From Micromonospora sp. NBC_00421 (GTDB taxonomy: Bacteria; Actinomycetota; Actinomycetes; Mycobacteriales; Micromonosporaceae), in contig NZ_CP107929.1 in assembly GCF_036017915.1 (NCBI RefSeq), positions 620,001-684,000 of the forward strand: a stretch of 64,000 nucleotides of DNA, given 5' to 3'. The position numbers and the translations under genes were made by a program. This document shows, piece by piece, positions 36,003 through 44,126 of this stretch (position 1 is the first letter of the stretch; each line of letters starts with the position of its first letter). The notes beneath the pieces are model-generated. The model did no database searches and had not been told where the DNA came from. It saw nothing but the letters and a program-made list of their open reading frames with translations.

Positions 36003-36992
36003 GTGATCGATCCGATCTCCATCCTGGTGACCGTGTTAGCCCTGTACGGGCTGGCGAAACGGTCACCGCGTCTGCTCGGCGAGTTGGCTGAGGAGTGGCA
36101 GGCGGCCCGGCGGGGTGAGGAGTCCCCGTCGGCTGCCGCCCGCCGGCAGCGGCTCATCGCCAACGGCATCGACCCCACCACGGGCGGCCCGATGCGCCAG
36201 TACGTGGGTAACCGGTGGCGGGACTTCTGGCTCGACGAGGACCTGAAGGCCACCCGCCGCCGCGCCGAACGCCTCGACAAGGAAGCAGCCGGGGAGGTGC
36301 TGTCGTGGCGGGAGCGGATGGAGTCCCGCATGGATGACGAGGTGACCCGCCGCGCCGAGCAGTGGCGCACCCGCCCTGACGGCGACACCACCCCACCGGT
36401 GACGGTCACCGACATTCCCCGGCAGAACCCGGGCGGCAGCACCCCACCGCCCCAGCGTGACGGTCACACCAACCCCGGCTGGGCCTCCGACACCGTCCAC
36501 GACACCCCGCCCACCGGCGGCCCCGAACACACCAGCCCCCCGCCGCACGACACCCCGCCCACCGGCGGCCCCGACCGGGAACCCATCCGGGTCGACGTCA
36601 CCGTCGGCGAACCCACCCGCCCCACCAGCAGCCAGCCAACCGCCGAACCGGCAGCAATCACCGCAGGAGGAACCATGTCCAACACTGTCGCCCAGCAGGC
36701 CGTCACCGGTGTCGTGTCCGGTGCCGCCGAGGCACGCGCCATCGAAACCGCCCTCAACGCCGCCACCGAGGAGTATGTGACCCGCCTCAACCGGCTGCGG
36801 GGTCGCATCGCCCAGTTGGGGGAGCAGACCGTCGGCACCGTGCAGATGTCCGGACGGTCGCAGGTGGTGGCGAACATCGCCGCCGCCGCCGAAGCCGCCG
36901 CCGCCGCGCAGGCCAACGCCCGGTCGTGCACCACCGAAGTGGTGCCGCTGCTCGGCCAGGTGGCCCGAGCGTTCGAACGCATCAACAGCTGA
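36003..36992 (+). CDS. transfer-cassette protein with membrane anchor and Pro-rich linker
   Basis: 329 residues from GTG 36003. One hydrophobic N-terminal segment (PISILVTVLALYGLAKRSPR), a charged helical region (KATRRRAERLDKEAAGEVLS), a Thr/Pro/Gly linker with two copies of HDTPPTGGP (about 165-190), then a helical C-terminal domain (YVTRLNRLRGRIAQLGEQTV; QVVANIAAAAEAAAAAQANA) rich in Ala. Directly precedes the FtsK-like gene and may tether it. Confidence 0.7.
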   Translation: MIDPISILVTVLALYGLAKRSPRLLGELAEEWQAARRGEESPSAAARRQRLIANGIDPTTGGPMRQYVGNRWRDFWLDEDLKATRRRAERLDKEAAGEVLSWRERMESRMDDEVTRRAEQWRTRPDGDTTPPVTVTDIPRQNPGGSTPPPQRDGHTNPGWASDTVHDTPPTGGPEHTSPPPHDTPPTGGPDREPIRVDVTVGEPTRPTSSQPTAEPAAITAGGTMSNTVAQQAVTGVVSGAAEARAIETALNAATEEYVTRLNRLRGRIAQLGEQTVGTVQMSGRSQVVANIAAAAEAAAAAQANARSCTTEVVPLLGQVARAFERINS

Positions 36993-37021
36993 CCCCGCCC
37001 ACAACCCTCAAGGAGGACGCC

Positions 37022-39493
37022 ATGGCAGTGACGACGCACCGGCCGACGCCGCTGCCGCACAACGGCGGCAACCCGGCACCCGACTTCACCGGTGCCGCCC
37101 ACAGCAGGACCGCCCCCACGCCGGTGCCGGTGGGGGCGACCCGAATGCAGCCCTGGCACATTGACCCGGCCGATGACCGGCGCAAACGCATGCCGTACCC
37201 GGTGCCCGTCGACAACGACAACCACCGCACCCCACACGTGCTGCACCAGTGCCCGAAGATGCGCAACACCAACGGTGGTGGCAAGGAACGCTGCCCGGTC
37301 ACCGCGTGGATGCTGCCCGGCGAGCCGCGCCAGTTCTGCCAGCACCACGGCGAACCGCTGACCCCACCGAAGACGTCCACCGGGCTGGTCGACTTCTTCG
37401 CCGAGGTGCGGCGTCTGCACGGCCGTTCCGCTGCCGCATGGGCGCTGCCCGCCTCCGTCGTCACCGTCGACATGGCCGCCGCCGTCGCCCACCTGCCGGC
37501 CGCCGGGGTCGCCGCGTTCGCGCCGGCCGCCGCCGGGGCCACCTACCTGCACGTCAAGCGGACCCTCACCCGCCGCGCTGTCGCCCGCAACCGCATCGAG
37601 GTGGGGCAGCGCACCGGGAAACGTGTTCGCGCCATCCACCGTCAGGCGCAGCGGGCCGCGCTCACCGCCGGGGAAACCAGCCTGTGGGCTGCCGCGCTCG
37701 CCGCCACCGACATCACCACCCTCGCCGGTCAGATCGTCGCCGCGTTCGGCCTCGTCCGGTGGGCGGTCGGCGCATACCGCTGGTGGGCTGACGCCGACGC
37801 CCGCCGGGCAGCCCCCACCCCCATCACCATCGACACCGCCGCTGTCGTCGACACCCCACCAGTGGAGGCACCCAACCCAGTGCAACTGCACGCCGTCACC
37901 ACCTTCGCGACGCTCATCGGCTGCACCGGTGGCCCCCTCGCCGGCACCGAACTCGTCGACTGGAAACAGCTTCCCGCCTGCGACGTCGGCGCGAACATCC
38001 GCACCCGCCTACCCAACTGGACGGCGAAAGTCGTCGCGAAGATTCCCGGCTCCATCAACATGCGGGAGCAGCGCCCCCTGCTGCGCGGGCGGATCGCCGC
38101 CGCCTACGGATGCACCTACGCCGACGTGTCGTTCGCCGCCGACGAGTCGGACCTGTCCATCGGCTGGCTTCGCGTGCAGCCAGACAACGTGCTTGCCGAA
38201 ACGAAACTGTGGCCCGGCCCCGCCACGGCAGGCGAATGGAAGCGGGGACGGTCCCGCATCGGCCGCTACGACGACGGCGAAGACATTTGGTACCAGTGGT
38301 GGACGAAGACAGGTGCCGCCCACGACCTGATCTCCGGCTGCACCGGCTCCGGCAAGTCGGAACTGGTGGCGCAACTGCTGCTCGCTTCCCTCCACTCGCA
38401 GGGCCTGGTTCTCGACTGGGTTGGTGACCCGCAGGGCGGACAGTCGTACGGGGCGCTCAAGGACGCCGTCGACTGGTTCGCCCGTGACACCTCCGAGATT
38501 CGGTTCATGCTGCTGGCCGCACTCAAGGAGATGTTGCGCCGCAACGACGAACTGGCGGCAGCGAACATCAAGACGTGGCAGCCCACGAAGAAGATGCCGC
38601 TGCTGGTCATCACCTTGGATGAGGTGCAGTCGTACATCGACGACCCGATCATCCTGGAGTTGGTGGAGAAGCTGGTCGGGCAGGGCCGCAAGTGCGGCAT
38701 CAAGATGCGGCTGATCACCCAGATCCCCGCCGCGTACAACCTGGGCGGTTCCACGTACATCAAGGAGCAGTTGAAGGCCGGACAGACGTTGATCTTCCGG
38801 GCGATGACCGACATCGCCGGCCGTTCGGCGGTCGACGGGGACTGCCCCGTCGACCCGACGGAACTGCCCGACAGGTGGGGCAAGAACACGTGCGCGGCAG
38901 GCGACACCACCGCCGGCCTCATGTACGTGCAGGGCATCAACGGTCGCGACGTGTACGGCCGCGCCGACTACACCGGTGAGGACATGCGGGTGTGGTTGGT
39001 CGACGACGCCGGCCAGTCGACGCTCACCCCCGGCGTGTTTGGTTCGGAAGCGCAGCAGGAATCGGGGCCGCTGTGGGGTGACCGGAAGGAGCGGGCGGCG
39101 CTGCTGATTGCCGCCGGCCGCAACGACGCCGACCTGCTGTCCGGGGGGAAAGCCGTCGAGTTGTTGGAGGCCGCCGCTGTCACCCAGGTCACCCCGGCGT
39201 CGCTGCGGCCCACTCAGCCGAGCACGCAGCAGCAGGCGGCGGCACGGGTTGCCCGCGATGTGGTGCTTGAGGCCGCCCGGGAGAACGCCGACGGGCGGGG
39301 ACTTGTCACCAAGGAGCAGGTGGTGAAGGCGCTTGCCGCGATGGTGGAGCCGATGAAGGACGGCACCCGCGACAAGGCCCTCACCGACCTGGTGGCCGAC
39401 GGGAAGCTCCGCCGCGTCAAGAACGGCCTGTACGAGGTGCCCGGTGCTGCCGCCGCGCCTTCCCTTTTCGAGAGCACGGAGGCAGGCCAGTGA
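37022..39493 (+). CDS. FtsK/SpoIIIE-type DNA translocase (TraB/TraSA-like)
   Basis: 823 residues from ATG 37022 with AAGGAGG. Two membrane-like stretches near 150-190 and 225-260 (LWAAALAATDITTLAGQIVA). Walker A GCTGSGKSE at 439-447; LVLDWVGDPQGGQSYGALKD; Walker B LLVITLDEVQ at 527-536 (Asp533-Glu534); then KCGIKMRLITQIPAAYNLGG. The C-terminus (VTKEQVVKALAAMVEPMKDG; TDLVADGKLRRVKNGLYEVP) is a winged helix of the kind that reads recognition repeats. Actinomycete TraB proteins form hexameric pores that move double-stranded DNA between cells. In phages FtsK-like proteins are rare; the surrounding genes make transfer the best reading. Confidence 0.9.
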   Translation: MAVTTHRPTPLPHNGGNPAPDFTGAAHSRTAPTPVPVGATRMQPWHIDPADDRRKRMPYPVPVDNDNHRTPHVLHQCPKMRNTNGGGKERCPVTAWMLPGEPRQFCQHHGEPLTPPKTSTGLVDFFAEVRRLHGRSAAAWALPASVVTVDMAAAVAHLPAAGVAAFAPAAAGATYLHVKRTLTRRAVARNRIEVGQRTGKRVRAIHRQAQRAALTAGETSLWAAALAATDITTLAGQIVAAFGLVRWAVGAYRWWADADARRAAPTPITIDTAAVVDTPPVEAPNPVQLHAVTTFATLIGCTGGPLAGTELVDWKQLPACDVGANIRTRLPNWTAKVVAKIPGSINMREQRPLLRGRIAAAYGCTYADVSFAADESDLSIGWLRVQPDNVLAETKLWPGPATAGEWKRGRSRIGRYDDGEDIWYQWWTKTGAAHDLISGCTGSGKSELVAQLLLASLHSQGLVLDWVGDPQGGQSYGALKDAVDWFARDTSEIRFMLLAALKEMLRRNDELAAANIKTWQPTKKMPLLVITLDEVQSYIDDPIILELVEKLVGQGRKCGIKMRLITQIPAAYNLGGSTYIKEQLKAGQTLIFRAMTDIAGRSAVDGDCPVDPTELPDRWGKNTCAAGDTTAGLMYVQGINGRDVYGRADYTGEDMRVWLVDDAGQSTLTPGVFGSEAQQESGPLWGDRKERAALLIAAGRNDADLLSGGKAVELLEAAAVTQVTPASLRPTQPSTQQQAAARVARDVVLEAARENADGRGLVTKEQVVKALAAMVEPMKDGTRDKALTDLVADGKLRRVKNGLYEVPGAAAAPSLFESTEAGQ

Positions 39494-40146
39494 CCGCGAC
39501 TGCACAGCAGTACACCGACCGACGTGAGTGCGCCCTGTACCGGTTTTGGGTGCGCCACCCTGTCACCGGGAAGGTGGTGCTCGGGTACATCGGGGAAACC
39601 GGCCGGCTGCCGTTCGTGCGCCTCATGGAGCACGTCCTCGCGCAGCCGTGGGCGGACACGATCGTCCGCTGGGAAGTTGACCCCACCACCTACTGGGGTA
39701 AGCCGGCGGTGGAAGCAGCCGAGAAGACCGCCATCGAGCAGGAACGGCCCCTGTACAACGTCGAGCACAACATGGGCAACCCGGACCGGATCAAGCCGTG
39801 GGAGGCGGTGGCGCAGCGTCAGGCCCGGGAGCCTGGCTGGCAGCCGCCGGTGGTGAAGCCGAGGGTGCCGCACCCGCGCGGCGGTAGCCGTCAGCCCCGG
39901 AAGGCGCAGGTGCCGGAGTGGCGGCAGCGGGTGCAACTGTTCGGCCAGGTGGCCTACTGGCTGGGTGTGGTGTTGTTCGGCGGGTGGGTGACTGCTGTTG
40001 CCGCCTCCGGTCCGGTAGCCACCTGGGTTGACGGACTCGCCTACGGGATCGCGTTGCCGACGGTGCTGGTGTGCGCCCCGTGGCCTGCGATCCGCCGTCG
40101 TGCCGGTCGTGGGGTGCGCCGGTGGTGGCGTCGGGTGACCCGGTGA
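39490..40146 (+). CDS. membrane-anchored GIY-YIG nuclease-like protein
   Basis: 218 residues, GTG start overlapping the FtsK stop. GIY-YIG motifs ALYRFW (15-20) and GYIGETG (32-38), Arg44, then EAAEKTAIEQERPLYN with catalytic-type Glu and Asn90. A Pro/Arg linker leads to two C-terminal helices (VAYWLGVVLFGGWVTAVAAS; GLAYGIALPTVLVCAPWPAI). The nuclease motif AEKxAIExERPLxN is shared with the DnaB-N fusion at 14216. It may nick DNA at the transfer pore; inference. Confidence 0.8.
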   Translation: MTATAQQYTDRRECALYRFWVRHPVTGKVVLGYIGETGRLPFVRLMEHVLAQPWADTIVRWEVDPTTYWGKPAVEAAEKTAIEQERPLYNVEHNMGNPDRIKPWEAVAQRQAREPGWQPPVVKPRVPHPRGGSRQPRKAQVPEWRQRVQLFGQVAYWLGVVLFGGWVTAVAASGPVATWVDGLAYGIALPTVLVCAPWPAIRRRAGRGVRRWWRRVTR

Positions 40147-40523
40147 CCGGGGTGTGGGGGTGGCAGTTGCTGGGCAGGTCGGGGGAGATCCGCACCTACG
40201 GCACCGTCCACCTGTGGGGTGATTTGGACGAGCAGCATGAGCAGGCCCATCGGTGGGCTGCCGACCGCATGTGCGCCGAGCTGTGGCGTGTTGAGCCCCG
40301 GTGGGAGCGCCTGTCCGGGTGGCGGGTGCGGGTGTGGTCCGGGCAGCGGGAGGCGGTGGCCGAGGCGGAGGAATGGTTGGCGGTGCTGCGGGCGGGGCCG
40401 TTGGCTCGGGTGCGGGATCGGGTGGAACTGCTGTCCCGGCCGGTGGGGCGAAGCCTCGCCAAGGTTCATGCCCCTGAAGTAGGAAGGAACCGTGATGCCG
40501 TCACGCATACGAAGTCTGGTTGA
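40143..40523 (+). CDS. hypothetical Trp/Arg-rich protein
   Basis: 126 residues from GTG 40143 (GTGA overlap). VTGVWGWQLLGRSGEIRTYG, WRVEPRWERLSGWRVRVWSG and a helical tail. Overlaps the start of the XRE gene by 29 bases. Not recognised. Confidence 0.65.
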   Translation: MTGVWGWQLLGRSGEIRTYGTVHLWGDLDEQHEQAHRWAADRMCAELWRVEPRWERLSGWRVRVWSGQREAVAEAEEWLAVLRAGPLARVRDRVELLSRPVGRSLAKVHAPEVGRNRDAVTHTKSG

Positions 40524-41496
40524 CCCGCGCTTTCCGGCCACCCTCGCCCACCTGCGGGCCAGCCGGGGCATGTCCCTACGCGACCTCGCACGACAGATTC
40601 ACCGAGGCAAGAGCTACATCAGCGAACTGGAAACGAGCCGCACCCGACCGTCGGCCCTGGTGGCCGCCCAGCTCGACGATGCCCTGCAAGCCGGCGGCAC
40701 CCTCGCCGCCCTCGTCGTCGACCTGCCCCCCGTGGTGGCCGACGACGACGCCCGCATCACCCACAACCTGGGCCGCCCCCAACGGCTCGATGTCACCACC
40801 GTGGCGTTGCTCGCCGACCGGCTCGCCGAACAGCGACGCCTCGACGACCGGCTACCCGCCCCCATGCTGCTGCCCACCGCCGCCCGCCAGCATCACACCG
40901 TGCACCAGCTCGCCGGGCAGGCGCGCGGACCACACGCCGACGCGGTGCGGGAGGTGGCCGCCGAGTGGACCCAGTTCCTCGGCTGGCTGCACGCCGAAGC
41001 CCGCAACGACGCGCACGCCGTTCGGCTGCTGACCGAGGCCACCGACCAGGCCGACGCCATCAACCATGGGCCGCTCGCCGCACAAGCCAGCAACTTCCGG
41101 GGCTGGTTGGAACGGCAACGCGGCAACCCGCGCGGCATCGTCCGCCACTTTCTCGACGCGTACCACACCCCGGGGGCCAACACGCTGCAACGGGTGGGGG
41201 ATGCCATCCAGGCCGCCCACGGGTACGCCCTGCTCGATGACCGGGTGGAGGCCATGAGGTGGATGGGGGTCGCCAGTGACCTCACCACGGCGGCCGAAGC
41301 CGCAACCCCGCCGGTCACCGCCTACTGGCTGTCCCCGACGTTCCTGCGGCTGAACCTGGGCTTGGCGTTCACAGGGCTGGGTGATCCTGCGGCAGCCGCC
41401 GACAACCTGCGTGTCGGGCTTGCAGGGCTGCCGGCGGAGCATCAGAACGCCCCGTGGACGGTGGAGTATCGGATGGCACTGGCCGCACTGGAGTGA
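40495..41496 (+). CDS. XRE-family regulator with TPR-like C-terminus
   Basis: 333 residues from ATG 40495 (AGGAAGGA). HTH at about 15-75: TLAHLRASRGMSLRDLARQI, HRGKSYISELETSRTRPSAL. The remaining 250 residues are helical repeats (GWLHAEARNDAHAVRLLTEA; QASNFRGWLERQRGNPRGIV; WLSPTFLRLNLGLAFTGLGD) like the TPR sensors of Streptomyces XRE regulators. Last gene of the cassette. TTCCGGAC direct repeats and a TGTCGGTACCAG copy follow it. Confidence 0.85.
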   Translation: MPSRIRSLVDPRFPATLAHLRASRGMSLRDLARQIHRGKSYISELETSRTRPSALVAAQLDDALQAGGTLAALVVDLPPVVADDDARITHNLGRPQRLDVTTVALLADRLAEQRRLDDRLPAPMLLPTAARQHHTVHQLAGQARGPHADAVREVAAEWTQFLGWLHAEARNDAHAVRLLTEATDQADAINHGPLAAQASNFRGWLERQRGNPRGIVRHFLDAYHTPGANTLQRVGDAIQAAHGYALLDDRVEAMRWMGVASDLTTAAEAATPPVTAYWLSPTFLRLNLGLAFTGLGDPAAAADNLRVGLAGLPAEHQNAPWTVEYRMALAALE

Positions 41497-41504
41497 AAGA
41501 TAGT

Positions 41505-41578
41505 TTCCGGACAGGTTCCGGACGTGTTGGGGCCGCCTACCCGCCGGTCACCGGGCACGCTGAACATGTCGGTACCAG
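41505..41578 (+). promoter_or_regulatory. TTCCGGAC pair and TGTCGGTACCAG copy 3
   Basis: TTCCGGAC occurs at 41505-41512 and 41516-41523 (11-base period), and TGTCGGTACCAG at 41567-41578. 41497-41715 contains no gene. Likely a control region for the small genes that follow, bound by the XRE or GntR regulators. Confidence 0.45.
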
Positions 41579-41715
41579 CTGTTCTGCTGTTCCCGACGTG
41601 GAGAGGCGCAGCCCGCAGCAGGCCGGAGGCCGGTGCTGGTTGTAGCCGGAGCAGTGTGTGGTGCTCGCGGGGGTCCCCAGCCCCTCCGGGCACCACACCC
41701 CCGGAGGTGGTGGCG

Positions 41716-41889
41716 GTGGCGCACAGTACGCAGCCCGACGGCAACAGCCGCATCTGGGACCGCCTGCCACCTGACCCGTACGGCAACCCTGGGACGCACG
41801 CCCCCCTGTACCCGGATGAGCCGGCCATTATCGGCGGGTGCGCCGCCGCGAGGATCGCCCAGAATTTGCCGTGGCGGTGGCAGCGGTGA
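41716..41889 (+). CDS. hypothetical 57-residue protein
   Basis: GTG 41716 with GGAGG eight bases upstream. VAHSTQPDGNSRIWDRLPPD then YPDEPAIIGGCAAARIAQNL. Coupled to the next gene by GTGA. Confidence 0.55.
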   Translation: MAHSTQPDGNSRIWDRLPPDPYGNPGTHAPLYPDEPAIIGGCAAARIAQNLPWRWQR

Positions 41890-42149
41890 CCGCCGTGGAC
41901 CTGCCCGAGGTGCCGGCCGGAACCGTCATGCAGTTCGCCGCCGCCGACTGGTATCCGAGCCCCCGCCGGCACGCCGAACACGATGTGACCGTCGTGGTGG
42001 CCGCTGTGTACCGGCAGGAACTTGCCGGCCGAATCTGGGTGCGCGGGCATGTGTGCTCGTGGCATGAGCCGGACTGTGGCACGTCGGCGTGCTGGGAGTA
42101 CCAGGTGCACACGTCGGCGGTGCGCGCCCAGCTCGGCGGTGGCCGGTGA
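41886..42149 (+). CDS. hypothetical 87-residue protein
   Basis: GTG 41886 (GTGA). Strand-rich (GTVMQFAAADWYPSPRRHAE; VTVVVAAVYRQELAGRIWVR) with Cys residues in HVCSWHEPDCGTSACWEYQV. Probably a small beta barrel. Not recognised. Confidence 0.65.
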   Translation: MTAVDLPEVPAGTVMQFAAADWYPSPRRHAEHDVTVVVAAVYRQELAGRIWVRGHVCSWHEPDCGTSACWEYQVHTSAVRAQLGGGR

Positions 42150-42331
42150 CGGGCATGGTGGAGTCGGATGATCCGGCGGCGGTGTGGGTGGTGGCGCGGC
42201 TGGTGTTGGACTCGCATGCCCGAGGTGTGACCTGCCAGCGGTGCACGGCGGATGGATGCGATCAGGTGCCGTGGGCGGAGCGGATGGTCGAGTGGGGTCG
42301 GCGGGGTAGCCCGGGGGAGTGCCCAGCCTGA
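42146..42331 (+). CDS. hypothetical 61-residue Cys-containing protein
   Basis: GTG 42146 (GTGA). VWVVARLVLDSHARGVTCQR then CTADGCDQVPW; three cysteines. Followed directly by a terminator. Confidence 0.6.
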   Translation: MTGMVESDDPAAVWVVARLVLDSHARGVTCQRCTADGCDQVPWAERMVEWGRRGSPGECPA

Positions 42332-42339
42332 ACGCACGA

Positions 42340-42381
42340 CAACGCCCCACCCCCGGCGCGGGAGGTGGGGCGTTGTTCTTG
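42340..42381 (+). terminator. rho-independent terminator
   Basis: CAACGCCCCACC (42340-42351) and GGTGGGGCGTTG (42364-42375) followed by TTCTTG; ends the transfer cassette transcript. Confidence 0.85.
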
Positions 42382-42402
42382 TGGGTGAAGGAAAGCGTGT
42401 TC

Positions 42403-42612
42403 CTACTCTGGGTCGGGTTGGGTGTTCTGGGTGCGGGCCTTGTTTCGGGCGCGCCGGTCCAGCTCCCGGCGGATTGCCCGTTCGAGGAAGACGGCGAACT
42501 TCTCCCCGTCCTCTTTGGCTGCGTCGTGGGCCTCGTCCCATGTGGCTCCCATGCGGACGCTGCGGCCTTGGATTTGCCCTGTTGCCGGTCGCCCCGGCTT
42601 GCCGTCTGCCAT
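42403..42612 (-). CDS. ribbon-helix-helix-like repressor
   Basis: 69 residues from ATG 42612. GQIQGRSVRMGATWDEAHDA then KFAVFLERAIRRELDRRARN has the strand-helix-helix pattern of RHH proteins. No ribosome binding site, but TACATT lies seven bases before the ATG, so it is probably leaderless. Divergent from 42715; the palindrome CTTGTATTACAAG in between is its likely operator. Confidence 0.7.
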   Translation of the reverse strand: MADGKPGRPATGQIQGRSVRMGATWDEAHDAAKEDGEKFAVFLERAIRRELDRRARNKARTQNTQPDPE

Positions 42613-42647
42613 GCAGAAAATGTAGCACAAAAACTTGCCGTGAGCTG

Positions 42648-42687
42648 TTGTGGTCTACTGCCCGCCGTGCCATACTTGTATTACAAG
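42648..42687 (+). promoter_or_regulatory. promoter with CTTGTATTACAAG operator
   Basis: TTGTGG (42648-42653), 17 bases, CATACT (42671-42676). The perfect 13-base palindrome CTTGTATTACAAG (42675-42687) overlaps the -10 box and transcription start of gene 42715. Confidence 0.75.
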
Positions 42688-42714
42688 AAAGGCTAGCGAG
42701 CAGGGGAGACGGAA

Positions 42715-43209
42715 ATGGCGAACACCGACATCATCACCACCGCCCGGGAAATCCACACCACCGAGCAGCAGATCGCCGACGCCCGCACCGCCCGCAACCG
42801 CACCGACATCGCCCGCCTCAACCGGCAACACCGCAAGCTCACCGCCACCCTCCAGCAGATGACGATCGCCGCCCTCAACAACGGGGCCGACGCCGGCACC
42901 CTCCGCGCCCAGGTGTGGGCCGCCCTCGACGGCAAGGCCACCACCCCCGCCGACCTGGAGCAGGTCATCGTCGACACCATCCACCAACTGGCCGCCGAGC
43001 CCGACGCGTGGGTGTCCCTCACCCGCCTCCGCGCCGCCCTCCCCACCACCCACAACCGCGACGCTGTGGACACCGCCCTCCGCAACCTGGACCGCAAGCG
43101 TGCCGTCGACATCGCCCCCGAGGACAACATGCGGATGATGACCGAGGCGGACCACGCGGCAGCCCTGCGGCACGGCGGGCAGGACCGGCACCTGATCGCC
43201 ACCTGCTGA
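42715..43209 (+). CDS. hypothetical helical protein, tightly regulated
   Basis: 164 residues, CAGGGGAGA upstream. Helical N-terminus (IHTTEQQIADARTARNRTDI; RLNRQHRKLTATLQQMTIAA), then WVSLTRLRAALPTTHNRDAV and DTALRNLDRKRAVDIAPEDN, a winged-helix-like C-terminus. Own promoter, operator and terminator make it a stand-alone unit. Function unknown. Confidence 0.8.
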   Translation: MANTDIITTAREIHTTEQQIADARTARNRTDIARLNRQHRKLTATLQQMTIAALNNGADAGTLRAQVWAALDGKATTPADLEQVIVDTIHQLAAEPDAWVSLTRLRAALPTTHNRDAVDTALRNLDRKRAVDIAPEDNMRMMTEADHAAALRHGGQDRHLIATC

Positions 43210-43223
43210 CCCCAGGTACGCGA

Positions 43224-43260
43224 AACAGCCCCCACCCCGATCGGGGTGGGGGCTGTTGTC
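43224..43260 (+). terminator. rho-independent terminator (34-bp palindrome)
   Basis: AACAGCCCCCACCCCGA and its exact complement follow each other without spacer (43224-43257), then GTCT. Fifteen bases after the stop at 43209. Confidence 0.85.
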
Positions 43261-43343
43261 TGTGGCCCGGAAACACGTCAGGGAAGCGCTTTCCTCCACC
43301 CGCCTCAGCGTCAACCACCAGCCCAGCGGGTACCGCACCCCGC

Positions 43344-43499
43344 ATGAACCGGGAGCACTGGCAGGCGCTCGCCCACAAGCACAGCCGGTGCGACACCGAC
43401 CCCCGCCGCTGCCACGACTGCGCCGCCTACTGGCCCTGCTGTTACCGGCTCCGCGCCAACACCGAACTGGACACCCGCCGGCCCGCGCACGCCCACTGA
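43344..43499 (+). CDS. 51-residue Cys/His-rich protein
   Basis: ATG 43344, no evident ribosome binding site. RCDTDPRRCHDCAAYWPCCY has six cysteines in 20 residues region plus His, a zinc-binding candidate. Lies past a terminator. Weakly supported. 43500-43617 contains GC-rich hairpin sequence and no gene. Confidence 0.4.
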   Translation: MNREHWQALAHKHSRCDTDPRRCHDCAAYWPCCYRLRANTELDTRRPAHAH

Positions 43500-43617
43500 A
43501 CGCAGAGAAGGGGCCGCCCCGCCTCCTGCAACCCGCGTGGCGGCGGGGAAGCAGAAGACGGGACGGCCCGATGGGTGCCGGCGCTGGGGAGCTAGACCGG
43601 GGAACCCGAGAGGAAAG

Positions 43618-44034
43618 TCAGACCACGTCGGCGGCAGACGGCCCCGACACCACCACACCATCGACCACACGCGGGTCCGCCTTCGGCGTCGACTGCGGCC
43701 GGATCACCAGCGCCGTCAACAGCGCCACCGACGCCGCAGCGATCGAACCCACCTGCGACTGCGACAGCGAGAACCCGTAGGTGGCAGCCAGCGTCGCCCC
43801 CGTGGTGATCACACCCACCAGCAGCGTCGGAGCGACCGGCCGCACCTTCGCCGCGATCAGCACCGCCGCGACAGCCGTCAGGAACGCCTCGATCGCACCG
43901 GCCTGCGCCGCCGACAGGAAGTCCAGGCCGAACGCCACGAACACGGCCAGCAGGGATGCGACACCGCCGATGAGGACTGCCGGTTCCCGGCCGAAGATGG
44001 TGCCCGACGTTGCGGGCAGGTTGACGTCAGTCAT
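43618..44034 (-). CDS. holin-like four-helix membrane protein
   Basis: 138 residues with GGAGGGG before ATG 44034. Four hydrophobic helices near 20-40, 46-62, 69-88 and 95-111 (LIGGVASLLAVFVAFGLDFL; AFLTAVAAVLIAA-type; LLVGVITTGATLAATYGFSL; IAAASVALLTALVI), a short polar C-terminus. Size and position next to the endolysin fit an actinophage holin that forms membrane lesions at lysis. Confidence 0.8.
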   Translation of the reverse strand: MTDVNLPATSGTIFGREPAVLIGGVASLLAVFVAFGLDFLSAAQAGAIEAFLTAVAAVLIAAKVRPVAPTLLVGVITTGATLAATYGFSLSQSQVGSIAAASVALLTALVIRPQSTPKADPRVVDGVVVSGPSAADVV

Positions 44035-44070
44035 GACCCCTCCATGGGGTGATCTTGGAATGTAAGGAAA

Positions 44071-44096
44071 CCGGCCGAAGCTTTAAAACAGGCCGG
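44071..44096 (-). terminator. possible leftward terminator
   Basis: CCGGCC (44071-44076)/GGCCGG (44091-44096) hairpin; on the minus strand it is followed by TTTCC. It could attenuate virion-operon transcription before the holin gene. Confidence 0.4.
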
Positions 44097-44126
44097 CAGA
44101 ATTAACGTCGCCGTACGATCAGCGGC

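Noticed and set aside
38009..39505. 498-codon leftward frame opposite the FtsK-like gene
   Set aside because: Shadow of the strongly supported plus-strand translocase gene.
43560..43617. GAGGAAAGTC stretch resembling the 5' end of RNase P RNA
   Set aside because: Only a ten-base resemblance; the holin gene stop follows directly and no further RNase P structure is present.
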